Origin: Roseateles violae
GTDB lineage: Bacteria; Pseudomonadota; Gammaproteobacteria; Burkholderiales; Burkholderiaceae_C
Length of the DNA: 64,000 nt
Direction of reading: 5' to 3'
Assembly: GCF_030410485.1 (NCBI RefSeq)
Contig: NZ_JAUHHC010000001.1
Span: forward strand, 1-64,000
Part shown: piece after piece, positions 1-7,936 of the stretch
How the letters are laid out: every line of letters starts with the position of its first letter
Numbering within the stretch: position 1 is the stretch's first letter
Program-made: the position numbers and the translations under genes
Notes under the pieces: generated by a model
Database searches by the model: none
Told to the model about the DNA's origin: nothing
What the model saw: the letters and a program-made list of their open reading frames with translations, nothing else

Positions 1-45
1 AGCACTTTCGAAAAACTTCTCAAACCGTGCTTGCCGCGTGCTCAT
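1..45 (-). CDS. N-terminus of an unidentified protein, cut by the window edge
   Basis: Reading leftward, an ATG at 45 opens a frame that starts MSTRQARFEKFFESA and runs off the window. A GAGGGA ribosome-binding sequence lies about seven bases upstream, which supports a genuine start. A promoter-like element (91-125) sits about 50 bases upstream in the same orientation. The gene lies downstream of ptsI on the same strand. Fifteen residues are too few to name a family, so no function is proposed. Confidence 0.45.
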   Translation of the reverse strand, partial: MSTRQARFEKFFESA

Positions 46-90
46 CGCCGCTTCCCTCACCGCCCAACTTCCTTCCGAAGAAGTCCGCGA

Positions 91-125
91 GCAGCGAAGC
101 CCGCTACTGTAGCACAGGTTTTCTG
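91..125 (-). promoter_or_regulatory. Promoter-like element with extended -10, shared with tRNA-Leu
   Basis: On the minus strand this reads AAAACCTGTGCTACAGT followed by a GC-rich segment and CTTCGCTG. The -10 candidate is TACAGT at 111-106, preceded by an extended TGC. Almost the same sequence stands upstream of tRNA-Leu at 61289-61321, where the -10 is TATAGT. A GC-rich discriminator of this kind is typical of growth-rate-controlled stable RNA promoters (family knowledge). It would drive the gene that starts at 45. No clear -35 was seen. Confidence 0.5.
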
Positions 126-147
126 GCCTCGACAAGTCGAGCGCCAG
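123..147. repeat. Inverted repeat downstream of ptsI
   Basis: CTGGC-CTCGAC, two spacer bases, then GTCGAG-C-GCCAG form a hairpin of eleven base pairs with one bulge. It lies just after the ptsI stop on the minus strand. No U-tract follows on either strand, so it is at best a weak or Rho-assisted terminator. Confidence 0.4.
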
Positions 148-162
148 ATTCGAAGAAAAGAG

Positions 163-1947
163 TTACTGCACCAGCCCCGCGGTCCGTTGCGAACCGAAGG
201 CCAGCTCGGCGCTGCGCTGGGGATCGTCGCTGGCGAGCACGCTATCGATCAGGCCGCCGAGCCGAGCCGCATCGGCGCGCAGCACCCGCTGCTTGACCGA
301 GGGGATCTGCGAGGGGTGCATAGAGAAGCTGCGCAGGCCCATGGCCAGTAGCAGATCGGTAAAGGCCGGGTCGCCGGCCATCTCGCCGCAGACGCTGACC
401 GACTTGCCGGCCGCGCGCGCCTGCGCGATCGAGCTGGCCAGCAACTGCAGCACGGCCGGATGCCAAGGATCGTATAGATGGGCGACCGCCTCGTCGGCGC
501 GGTCAATCGCCAGCGTGTACTGGATCAGATCGTTGGTGCCGATTGAGACGAAGTCGACATGGCGCAAGAGCAGCGGCAGCATCACGGCGGCGGCGGGGAT
601 CTCGATCATCACGCCCAGCTCGACCCGGCCGAACGCATGCCCGGCCTCGCTCAACTGCTGCTGCACCCGTTTCTGCGCCTCGATGATCTGCCGCACCTCG
701 CTTAGATGCGCCACCATCGGAATCAACAGCCGCACCTTGCCAAAGGCGCTGGCGCGGTAGATCGCGCGCAACTGCTGGCGGAACATGCTGGGCTCGGCCA
801 GGCTCCAGCGGATCGCGCGCAGCCCCATGGCCGGGTTCAGCACATGCTCGTGGCGCAGCTCGGTGGCGCTCATCCGGTCCAGCGGTTTGTCGGCGCCGAC
901 ATCGACGGTGCGTATCGTCACCGGCATGCCCTTCATCGCCTCGACGGCCGCGCGGTAGGCGACAAACTGCTCTTCCTCACTGGGCAGTTCGCCCTCGCGG
1001 TTCATGAACAGGAACTCACTGCGGAACAGGCCCACGCCGGTGGCGCCGGCCTCGACCGCCGCCACTGCATCGGCCGGCAACTCGATGTTCGCGTGCAGCT
1101 CTATCGCCTGGCCGTCCAGCGTCACGGCCGGCGTGTGGCGCAGCCGCGCCAGCCGCGCGCGCTCGAGCTCGCTCTGGCGCTGGCGGAAGCGGTATTCCTC
1201 CAGCACGATCGGTGAGGGGTCGACGATTACCGCGCCGGCATCGCCGTCGATGATGACCCAGTCGTCCTGGCGGATCAGACGCGAGGCCTCGCGCGTGCCG
1301 ACCACCGCCGGGATGTCCATGCTGCGCGCGACGATGGCGGTGTGCGAGGTCTTGCCGCCGATATCGGTGATGAAGCCGTGAAAGATGCTGCGCTTGAACT
1401 GCATCATGTCGGCTGGCGCAATGTCGGCCGCCACCAACAGCAGCGGATCCTCGCCGGCGAAATCGCGCTGCGCGACGCTGGCGGCGTCGCTGGTCGCCTG
1501 GCCCTGTTCGCGCGCCAGCGCGCCCAGCACGCGCTCGACGACCTGCTCCAGATCGGCCTTGCGCTCGCGCAGGTACTCGTCTTCCATTTCGTCGAACTGG
1601 CGCGCCAGCACCTCCAGCTGGGCCGACAGCGCCCATTCGGCGTTGTAGCGCCGCTCGACGATCCAATGCTTGGTGGCGCCGATCAGCGCGTCGTCATGCA
1701 GGAGCATCAGGTGCACGTCCAGCAGCGCCGCCAGCTCGTGCGGCGCATCGTCGGGCAACTCGTTTTTCAGCGTCTCCAGCTCCAGCGCAACCACATCGCG
1801 GGCCCGCAGCGCGCGAGCCAGCTCGGCGCTGACCTGGTCCTCGCCGATGAAGTAATGCGCGACATCGACCCGGCTGGAAGCGACGAGCACGGCCCGGCCT
1901 ATCGCCACGCCACGAGAAACCGGAATTCCGAAGACCTGGAAGCTCAT
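163..1947 (-). CDS. ptsI: Phosphoenolpyruvate-protein phosphotransferase (PTS enzyme I)
   Basis: This 594-residue enzyme I autophosphorylates from PEP and passes the phosphate to HPr in the cytoplasm. The start MSFQVFGIPVSRG matches the family N-terminus; the frame stays open upstream but that part is arginine-rich and unlike the family. The phospho-histidine motif GGKTSHTAIVAR places the active-site His at residue 202. The PEP-binding barrel is present, with SVCGEMAGDP carrying the conserved Cys near the C-terminus. It lies 101 bases downstream of ptsH, in the order EIIA-HPr-EI. No sugar permease is nearby, so the phosphorelay is probably regulatory, as in other betaproteobacteria. A weak GAGG is the only Shine-Dalgarno candidate. 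Confidence 0.96.
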   Translation of the reverse strand: MSFQVFGIPVSRGVAIGRAVLVASSRVDVAHYFIGEDQVSAELARALRARDVVALELETLKNELPDDAPHELAALLDVHLMLLHDDALIGATKHWIVERRYNAEWALSAQLEVLARQFDEMEDEYLRERKADLEQVVERVLGALAREQGQATSDAASVAQRDFAGEDPLLLVAADIAPADMMQFKRSIFHGFITDIGGKTSHTAIVARSMDIPAVVGTREASRLIRQDDWVIIDGDAGAVIVDPSPIVLEEYRFRQRQSELERARLARLRHTPAVTLDGQAIELHANIELPADAVAAVEAGATGVGLFRSEFLFMNREGELPSEEEQFVAYRAAVEAMKGMPVTIRTVDVGADKPLDRMSATELRHEHVLNPAMGLRAIRWSLAEPSMFRQQLRAIYRASAFGKVRLLIPMVAHLSEVRQIIEAQKRVQQQLSEAGHAFGRVELGVMIEIPAAAVMLPLLLRHVDFVSIGTNDLIQYTLAIDRADEAVAHLYDPWHPAVLQLLASSIAQARAAGKSVSVCGEMAGDPAFTDLLLAMGLRSFSMHPSQIPSVKQRVLRADAARLGGLIDSVLASDDPQRSAELAFGSQRTAGLVQ

Positions 1948-2048
1948 GCGCCGACTGTAGCAGCGCCTCAAGCCCGCCCCGGGCATGGGCCTACCGGCGC
2001 GCCATCGCCGGCACTCCTCGGCCCAGCCCTCGGCTGAGCCGCCGCGGC

Positions 2049-2318
2049 TTACTGACCTTCGCCGAACTTGTCGTTGACCAGGGCGGTGATCGCGTCCTGC
2101 GCGGCCTGCTCGTCCGGCCCTTCCGTCTCCAGCTCCACCTGCGCGCCAAGACCGGCCGCCAGCATCATCACGCCCATGATGCTCTTGGCATTCACGCGGC
2201 GGCCATTGCGGCTCATGAAGACCTCGCACTGGAACGAGCCGGCCAGCTTGGTCAGCTTGGCCGAGGCGCGGGCGTGCAGGCCCAGCTTGTTGCTGATGGT
2301 GAGCGTGGACTTGATCAT
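2049..2318 (-). CDS. ptsH: HPr phosphocarrier protein
   Basis: An 89-residue HPr that carries phosphate from enzyme I to EIIA proteins. GLHARASAKL places the phosphorylated His at residue 15. NAKSIMGVMML places Ser at residue 46, the site used by HPr kinase in organisms that have one. Its start codon overlaps the stop of the EIIA gene by four bases (ATGA), which implies translational coupling. The C-terminal two thirds (VELETEGPDEQAAQDAI) is canonical. The chosen start MIKSTLTISNKLGLHAR matches the usual HPr length. Confidence 0.97.
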   Translation of the reverse strand: MIKSTLTISNKLGLHARASAKLTKLAGSFQCEVFMSRNGRRVNAKSIMGVMMLAAGLGAQVELETEGPDEQAAQDAITALVNDKFGEGQ

Positions 2319-2728
2319 TGAGACGGGGGACTCTGATTGGGGTTCACGGGAAGATCGGCGACGACGACGCCGCCATGGCCGCCCTGGGCGGCGCGCTCGG
2401 CCAGCGCGGCCAGCGGCTCGTTGGCATAGCACAGCGAGCGCCACAGCATCGGCACGTTGACGCCGCTGACCAGACGCACGGCCTCACTCTGCAGGCGCAG
2501 CGCGGCGTTCGACGGGGTGGCGCCGAACACGTCGGTCAGCAGCAGCCATTCGGCATGACCGCCCGCCTGCATCAGCGCGCGCGCGGCCGCCTCGACCGCC
2601 TCGGCCGACATCTCCGGCCCGACGTCCAGCACCTTCAGCTGCGACGCGCAGTTCGGAAAGGTGTGCTCGGCCACCGCTTTCAGGGCGGTGGCCAGGGGGG
2701 CGTGGGCGATCAGGAGCAGGCCGGGCAT
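2315..2728 (-). CDS. PTS mannose-family EIIA component
   Basis: A 137-residue single-domain EIIA-Man protein. The N-terminus MPGLLLIAHAPLATAL presents the phosphorylatable His at residue 9. LLLTDVFGATPSNAAL is the second conserved motif of the family. No IIB, IIC or IID partner is encoded here, so a sugar uptake role is unlikely; in related bacteria such stand-alone EIIA proteins are regulatory (family knowledge). The gene overlaps ptsH by four bases and follows the lipoprotein gene by 21 bases, which suggests one operon. Confidence 0.9.
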   Translation of the reverse strand: MPGLLLIAHAPLATALKAVAEHTFPNCASQLKVLDVGPEMSAEAVEAAARALMQAGGHAEWLLLTDVFGATPSNAALRLQSEAVRLVSGVNVPMLWRSLCYANEPLAALAERAAQGGHGGVVVADLPVNPNQSPPSQ

Positions 2729-2749
2729 GGGGGCGATTATCAGCGGCGC

Positions 2750-3253
2750 TCAAGGAGCCAGCCGCAGCGAGCCGGCAAAGCTGTCCCAGGCCGTGTCGTT
2801 GTACCGCGGACCCAGCATAAGCGCCTGATAGACGACAGGGCCGCGGGCGAACACCGCCAGCTGCGCATGCTGCTCGCCGCCGGCCAGGCGCTGCGTCAGC
2901 GCCTGCGGGTTCGGCGTCATGCCCGGCACCTGCAGCGGCCGCGGCGCCTCGGCGCGCGCCTGCAGCTTGCTCGCCAGCGCCTCGCGCATCTGCTGCAGCG
3001 CCGGCTCCACCCGGGACGGATCGGGCAGCTCGGCCCAGGACAGCGCAAAGCTGAAACCCGCCGCCTTGCATTGCGCGAGGCCCATGCGCGCCGGCTCGGC
3101 CGGGGTCGGCGCATGGCTGCTCAGCTCGGGCTTGCACGGAAACAGCGCCAGCGCGCCGGCCTCGGCCAGGCGCACCTCGCGCCAGTCCAGGCTCGGCGAA
3201 CAGGCGGACAGGGCAAGGACAAGAAGCGGCAGGGCGGCGGATCGCATCGCCAC
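2750..3253 (-). CDS. Small predicted lipoprotein of unknown function
   Basis: A 167-residue protein with a short hydrophobic leader ending in LSAC, a lipobox that would place a lipidated Cys near residue 18. The mature part contains two further Cys residues (FPCKP and AQCKA) that could form a disulfide. The C-terminal part PVVYQALMLGPRYNDTAWDSFAGSLRL looks like a compact sensor or chaperone-like domain, but I do not recognise the family. It reads toward the PTS genes and may be co-transcribed with them. Its start is only 26 bases from the divergent CoA-transferase start. Confidence 0.7.
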   Translation of the reverse strand: MAMRSAALPLLVLALSACSPSLDWREVRLAEAGALALFPCKPELSSHAPTPAEPARMGLAQCKAAGFSFALSWAELPDPSRVEPALQQMREALASKLQARAEAPRPLQVPGMTPNPQALTQRLAGGEQHAQLAVFARGPVVYQALMLGPRYNDTAWDSFAGSLRLAP

Positions 3254-3279
3254 ATTATCCGAGGCCGCACAATGCGACC

Positions 3280-4536
3280 ATGCAGAGCAAGCCCTCCCCC
3301 GCCTCCCCGCTGCCGGCCATGTCCCTGGCCGGCGTGCGCGTGCTGGACCTGTCGCGCGTGCTGGCCGGACCCTGGTGCACGCAGACGCTGGCCGACCTGG
3401 GCGCCGACGTGATCAAGGTCGAGCGCCCCGGCAGCGGCGACGACACGCGCGCCTGGGGCCCGCCCTATCTGAAGGACGCCACCGGCGCCGACACCAGCGA
3501 GGCCGCCTACTACCTCGGCGCCAACCGCAACAAGCGCTCGATCGCGATCGACATCGCCAGCGCCGCCGGCCAGGCGCTGATCCGCCGGCTGGCGACGCGG
3601 GTCGACGTGCTGGTCGAGAACTTCAAGGTCGGCGACCTGGCCCGCTACGGGCTCGACGCGAAAAGCCTGCGCGAGCTCAACCCCGGCCTGATCGTCTGCT
3701 CGATCACAGGCTTCGGCCAGGACGGGCCCTACAAGGAGCGCGCCGGCTACGACTATGCGGTGCAGGGCCTGGGCGGGCTGATGAGCGTCACCGGCGAGCG
3801 CGACGACCTGCCCGGCGGCGGGCCGCAGAAGGTCGGCGTCGCCGTTGCCGATCTGTTCACCGGCCTGTATGCGACGGTGGCCATCCTGGCCGCGCTGCGC
3901 CACCGCGACGCGACCGGAGAGGGGCAGGAGATCGACATGGCCCTGCTCGACACCCAGGTCGCCATGCTGGCCAATCTGGGCGCCAACTATCTGTGCACCG
4001 GCCGTGCCCCGGGCCGCATGGGCAATGCGCACCAGAACATCGTGCCCTACCAGGTCTTCGAGGCCAGCGACGGTCATCTGATCGTGGCCGTCGGCAACGA
4101 CGGCCAGTTCGCCAAGTTCGCCGAGATCGCCGGTCGCCCCGACTGGCCGCAGGACCCGCGCTTCGCCCGCAATGCCGAGCGCGTGCGCAACCGCGAGCTG
4201 CTGGTGCCGCAGATCGCCGCCGCACTCAAGACCCGACCCCGCAAGGACTGGCTGGCCGCGCTGGAGGCGGCCAAGGTGCCCTGCGGCGCGATCAACAACC
4301 TGGCCGAGACCTTCGCCGACCCGCAGGTCCAGGCCCGGGGCATGACGGTGGCGATGGACCATCCGCTGTCCGACTCGCTGCGCCTGGTGGCCAGCCCGAT
4401 CAAGCTGTCGGCCACGCCGGTCGCCTACCGGCACGCGCCGCCGCTGCTGGGCCAGCACACGCAGGAACTGCTGCGCGAGGCCGGCCTGGACGAGGCCGAG
4501 ATCGCCGCGCTGGCGCAGCAGCGGGTGATCGCCTGA
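3280..4536 (+). CDS. CaiB/BaiF family III CoA-transferase
   Basis: A 418-residue family III CoA-transferase, which moves CoA between carboxylic acids through an aspartyl-CoA thioester. The N-terminus LAGVRVLDLSRVLAGPWC and the segment LGADVIKVERPGSGD are hallmark motifs. The expected catalytic Asp is residue 191 in VAVADLFTGLYA. The length fits the family (about 380-430). The donor and acceptor cannot be read from the sequence. It stands alone on the plus strand, divergent from the lipoprotein gene, with no neighbouring acyl-CoA gene to suggest a substrate. Confidence 0.93.
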   Translation: MQSKPSPASPLPAMSLAGVRVLDLSRVLAGPWCTQTLADLGADVIKVERPGSGDDTRAWGPPYLKDATGADTSEAAYYLGANRNKRSIAIDIASAAGQALIRRLATRVDVLVENFKVGDLARYGLDAKSLRELNPGLIVCSITGFGQDGPYKERAGYDYAVQGLGGLMSVTGERDDLPGGGPQKVGVAVADLFTGLYATVAILAALRHRDATGEGQEIDMALLDTQVAMLANLGANYLCTGRAPGRMGNAHQNIVPYQVFEASDGHLIVAVGNDGQFAKFAEIAGRPDWPQDPRFARNAERVRNRELLVPQIAAALKTRPRKDWLAALEAAKVPCGAINNLAETFADPQVQARGMTVAMDHPLSDSLRLVASPIKLSATPVAYRHAPPLLGQHTQELLREAGLDEAEIAALAQQRVIA

Positions 4537-4595
4537 GCGCCGCGGCGTGAGAAATTTCGCGAAAATCGGGCGCTCGCCGGCTGGCCGCCCGAGTT

Positions 4596-4610
4596 CCCCC
4601 GGATCGGGGG
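4596..4610. repeat. Short perfect inverted repeat
   Basis: CCCCCG-GAT-CGGGGG lies between the CoA-transferase and the pseudo-kinase gene. No U-tract follows. The remaining intergenic sequence (4537-4729) shows no convincing promoter, and no Shine-Dalgarno sequence precedes the ATG at 4730. Confidence 0.35.
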
Positions 4611-4729
4611 ATGGACGCTCCAGGTCCCAGCAAAGAGCATGGCGCAGCCGTCGGGATTGAAGTCTTCACCGCCGCCGATCCACCATCGCCCGCCGTCGAT
4701 TTCGCCCGCCGCGCCTGCCTGCCCCGTTC

Positions 4730-5920
4730 ATGTCCAGCCCCCCGCCCGTCAACAACCCAGCCGCCAGCGCGGCCGCCGCCAATGCCGCGGCCAATGACGT
4801 GGCGCTCGGTCCCAGCCCGATTCAATGGGCCGAGATCGTGCAGCAGCTGGGCGCCGAGATCGCCGGGCCGCTCTCCTCGGCGCTGGAACGCATCCACAGC
4901 CTCACCAGCACCGGCCAGATCGACCGCCAGAGCCTGCGCGCGCTGCGCGAGAGCGTGGCCCAGGCGCGCGAGGCCGGCATGATCGGCCAGCAGCTGGCGC
5001 GCCTGGCCTCGGGCCGGCTACGCCTGTCGCGCGAGCGCCTGCACCTGACCCAGCTGCTGCGCAGCGTGCTGGCGCAGCGCAGCCGCGAGACCCAGGCGCG
5101 CGGCATCCAGGTGCGCCAGGTGCTGAAGCCGGTCGAGGTGATCACCGACGGTTCGCTGCTGTTCTCGCTGCTCAACGCCCTGATGGACTGGGCGCTGTCC
5201 AGCACCCATTCCTCGGTCGACCTGAAGCTGGACCTGACGCCCTGGCCGGCGCGCGCCCGCCTGGTCTGCCGCTTTGCGCATCGCTCGCTGGACCTGCTCG
5301 GCGATGCCCGTGGCACCGCCGACGCACAGCAGACGCAGGCGCTGAACTCGCTGGCCTGGCGACTGGTCGAGCAGACGGCGATCACGATCGGCGTGCTGCC
5401 GCTGCGCGAGGACGAGGCAGGCATCACCGTGCTGACCCTGGAGTTTCCGCACACGGTCGGCGACGAGCCGGGCCTGGCCTCGACCCCGCCGCCTCCGCCG
5501 GCCAAGGCGGCGCCGGAGAGCGAGCACCAGCATTCGGCCAATTCCAAGCCGCTGGCCGGCAGCCATCTGCTGATCGTCACGCCGCGACGCGAGCTGCGCC
5601 TGCAGATCCAGGCCGCCGTCCAGCATATGGGCCTGATCGTCGACGTCGTCGACACGATGGCCGACGCGACCCAGTTCTGCCTGGAAGGCCTGCCGCATGG
5701 CATCGTCTTCGAGGCGGCCCAGCGCGGCGCGGAATTCGATCAGTTGCAGGCCGAGGTGCTGCGCGAGGTGCCCGAGTTCAGCTTCATCGAGGTGCGGGAC
5801 GGCGAGCAGCAGACCCAGCTGTCGACGGCCACGCCCGATGGCCTGGCGCGGATCTCGCGCCAGCATCTGGCCGACGCGCTGCCGGGCATGCTGGTGTTCG
5901 AGCTGTCGAAGGGCCTCTGA
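4730..5920 (+). CDS. Degenerate hybrid histidine kinase (pseudo-kinase with pseudo-receiver)
   Basis: A 396-residue protein with the architecture of a soluble hybrid histidine kinase but without its chemistry. In the dimerisation helix the usual SHEIRTPL motif reads GAEIAGPL, so the phosphoacceptor His is Ala42. Residues 84-150 (QQLARLASGRLRLSRERLHL, then ARGIQVRQVL, then LLNALMDWAL) follow the linker and N-box of an ATPase domain. The G-boxes DxGxG and GxGLGL are missing, although the last beta strand (GITVLTLEFP) is kept. After a proline-rich linker (251-265), residues 278-390 resemble a receiver domain whose acidic pair is TP and whose phospho-Asp position is Glu328. It probably acts as a scaffold or allosteric partner (inference). 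It is 43 bases upstream of the TlpA-like gene. Confidence 0.65.
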   Translation: MSSPPPVNNPAASAAAANAAANDVALGPSPIQWAEIVQQLGAEIAGPLSSALERIHSLTSTGQIDRQSLRALRESVAQAREAGMIGQQLARLASGRLRLSRERLHLTQLLRSVLAQRSRETQARGIQVRQVLKPVEVITDGSLLFSLLNALMDWALSSTHSSVDLKLDLTPWPARARLVCRFAHRSLDLLGDARGTADAQQTQALNSLAWRLVEQTAITIGVLPLREDEAGITVLTLEFPHTVGDEPGLASTPPPPPAKAAPESEHQHSANSKPLAGSHLLIVTPRRELRLQIQAAVQHMGLIVDVVDTMADATQFCLEGLPHGIVFEAAQRGAEFDQLQAEVLREVPEFSFIEVRDGEQQTQLSTATPDGLARISRQHLADALPGMLVFELSKGL

Positions 5921-5963
5921 TCCCGCTCAGCGAGGGTTTTCATCGCCCCGCTAAAATCGGCGC

Positions 5964-6476
5964 ATGAAGACCGCGCCCCGCCTCCTTGCTTCCGCCCTGC
6001 TCGTGGCCGTGCTGGCCGGCGCCGGCCTGCTGGCCTACCAGAGCCTGGGCCAGCGCGAGAGCGCGCCGCCGGTCCGCTATGTACTGCTGGACGGCGCCAA
6101 CGGCGATTCCAGCCAGTGGAAGGGCAAGGTGATGCTGGTCAACTTCTGGGCCACCAGCTGCACGACCTGCGTCAAGGAGATGCCGCAGATCGTCGCCACC
6201 CACGAGAAGTACAAGTCACGCGGCTTCGACACGCTGGCCGTCGCGATGAGCTACGACCCGCCGGCCTTTGTGGCCAATTTCGCCGAGAGCCGCAAGCTGC
6301 CCTTCGGCGTCGCGATCGACAACACCGGCGAGATCGCGCGCCAGTTCGGCAAGGTCCAGCTGACGCCGACGACCGTGCTGATCAACAAGCGCGGCGAGAT
6401 CGTCAAGCGCTATGTCGGCGAGCCGGATTTCGCCGCGCTGCACGGCCTGGTCGAGCAGTTGCTGGCCGAAGGCTGA
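5964..6476 (+). CDS. TlpA/ResA-like membrane-anchored thioredoxin
   Basis: A 170-residue protein with an N-terminal signal anchor (residues 5-25) and a periplasmic thioredoxin fold of the AhpC/TSA-TlpA class. The redox motif is WATSCTTC, with Cys66 and Cys69. VQLTPTTVLINKRGEIVKRYVG supplies the cis-Pro loop and last strands. Such proteins reduce disulfides in periplasmic partners, often in cytochrome c maturation, but no cytochrome gene is adjacent here. The following histidine kinase gene starts 20 bases downstream, so the two are probably co-transcribed. Confidence 0.9.
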   Translation: MKTAPRLLASALLVAVLAGAGLLAYQSLGQRESAPPVRYVLLDGANGDSSQWKGKVMLVNFWATSCTTCVKEMPQIVATHEKYKSRGFDTLAVAMSYDPPAFVANFAESRKLPFGVAIDNTGEIARQFGKVQLTPTTVLINKRGEIVKRYVGEPDFAALHGLVEQLLAEG

Positions 6477-6496
6477 AACGCTGCCGGGCGCGCGGC

Positions 6497-7936
6497 ATGC
6501 CGGCCCGGGTCTACCGCCCCTCGTTCCGCCAGCTGCTGCTGGCCGCCTTCCTGCTGATCTCCGGGCTGCTGGCCGCCGCCTCGCTGGGCGGCCTGCTGAC
6601 GCTGGAGCGCCTGGCCGCGCAAAGCCGCGCCGCCGCCCAGCATGCCGGCGAGCTGAACGCCGCGGTCCAGCACATCGGCGAGCGCCGCATCGAGATGGAG
6701 CGCGCGGCGCGGCAGTTCCTGGTGCTCGAAGACCCTGGGCTGCGCCAGCGCTTCGTCGACGCGGCGTCCGAGGCGCAGACGCTGCTGCGGCAGATCGAGC
6801 AGCAGCTGCCGCCGCCCGGCGCGCAGGCGCTGGCCTGGCGCGCGCGGCTGGCCCTGATCCGCGCCCGGCTCGACCAGGCGCCGCCGCGCGGCGCGGCACG
6901 GCTGCTGGAAGCCGAGCTGACCGCCGACTTCCGCGATCTGGAAGCGCTGACCGCCGCCCTGGCCGAGCAGGTGCGCCTGGCCAGCGAGGCGCGCAACGCC
7001 GAGTTGCAGGCCCGGCTGGAGAGCGGGCGCGCCCGCGTCGGCCAGCAGGTGCTGGCGGCGATCGTGCTGGCGCTGGCGGCCTCGCTGGCCTTCGGCATCT
7101 GGCTGACGCGGCCGCTGCGCCGGCTCGAGCAGGCGATCGTCGATCTGGGCGAGAACCGGCTGGACCGCAGCGTCGACATCCGCGGCCCCAGCGATCTGCG
7201 TTCGCTGGGCCGACGGCTCGACTGGCTGCGGCTGCGCCTGAGCGAGCTCGATGCCGACAAGGCGCGCTTTCTGCGCCATGTCTCGCACGAGCTGAAGACG
7301 CCGCTGGCGGCGCTGCGCGAGGGCGTCGCGCTGCTGGAGGACGGCGTGGCCGGCGCGCTGAGCGCCGACCAGCGCGAGATCGCCCGCATCCTGAGCCAGA
7401 ACACCGCCGCCTTGCAGCGGCAGATCGAGGACCTGCTGCGCTTCAATGCCGCCGCCTTCGAGGCGCGCCAATTGCAGCGCCGGCCGACCGAATTGGCCGC
7501 GCTGATTCGCGGCAAGGTCGACGAGCAGCGGCTGCAGTGGCAGGCACGGCAATTGCTGATCGAGATCGATGGCGGTCCCCTGGTCGCCGATGTCGATCCC
7601 GACAAGCTCGCCACGGCGCTGGGCAATCTGCTGTCCAACGCGATCCGCTTCAGCCCGCAGCGCGGCGGCATCCGTTTCCTGCTGTCGACGCAGCCGGGCC
7701 ACATCGACATCGACATCTGCGACCAGGGGCCCGGCATCGCCGCGTCCGACCGGGCGCGGATCTTCGAGCCGTTCTACCGCGGCGAGCGTCAGCCCGAGGA
7801 CGCGCTGCGCGGCAGCGGCATCGGTTTGTCGATCGTGCAGGAATACGTGGCCGCCCATGGCGGCCGCATAGCCCTGCTGCCCAGTTCGCTCGGCGCCCAT
7901 TTCCGCATCACGCTGCTGCATGCTTCCGTCGCCTGA
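6497..7936 (+). CDS. glrK: Sensor histidine kinase, GlrK/QseE type
   Basis: A 479-residue membrane kinase. It has TM1 at about 12-33, a largely helical periplasmic domain, TM2 at about 185-205, a HAMP linker, then HisKA with RHVSHELKTPL (His264) and HATPase with N-box LGNLLSNAIRF, G1 CDQGPGIA and G2 GSGIGLSIV. The start MPARVYRPSF was chosen because the frame extends upstream only through the tlpA gene. A lipoprotein gene overlaps its 3' end by 17 bases and an NtrC-family regulator follows, the same order as glrK-qseG-glrR of enterobacteria. That synteny is the main reason for the name. Confidence 0.88.
   Translation: MPARVYRPSFRQLLLAAFLLISGLLAAASLGGLLTLERLAAQSRAAAQHAGELNAAVQHIGERRIEMERAARQFLVLEDPGLRQRFVDAASEAQTLLRQIEQQLPPPGAQALAWRARLALIRARLDQAPPRGAARLLEAELTADFRDLEALTAALAEQVRLASEARNAELQARLESGRARVGQQVLAAIVLALAASLAFGIWLTRPLRRLEQAIVDLGENRLDRSVDIRGPSDLRSLGRRLDWLRLRLSELDADKARFLRHVSHELKTPLAALREGVALLEDGVAGALSADQREIARILSQNTAALQRQIEDLLRFNAAAFEARQLQRRPTELAALIRGKVDEQRLQWQARQLLIEIDGGPLVADVDPDKLATALGNLLSNAIRFSPQRGGIRFLLSTQPGHIDIDICDQGPGIAASDRARIFEPFYRGERQPEDALRGSGIGLSIVQEYVAAHGGRIALLPSSLGAHFRITLLHASVA

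Noticed and set aside
163-2229. Extension of ptsI upstream of MSFQVF to give a 688-residue protein
   Set aside because: The extra N-terminus is arginine- and glycine-rich, overlaps ptsH out of frame, and does not look like any enzyme I start.
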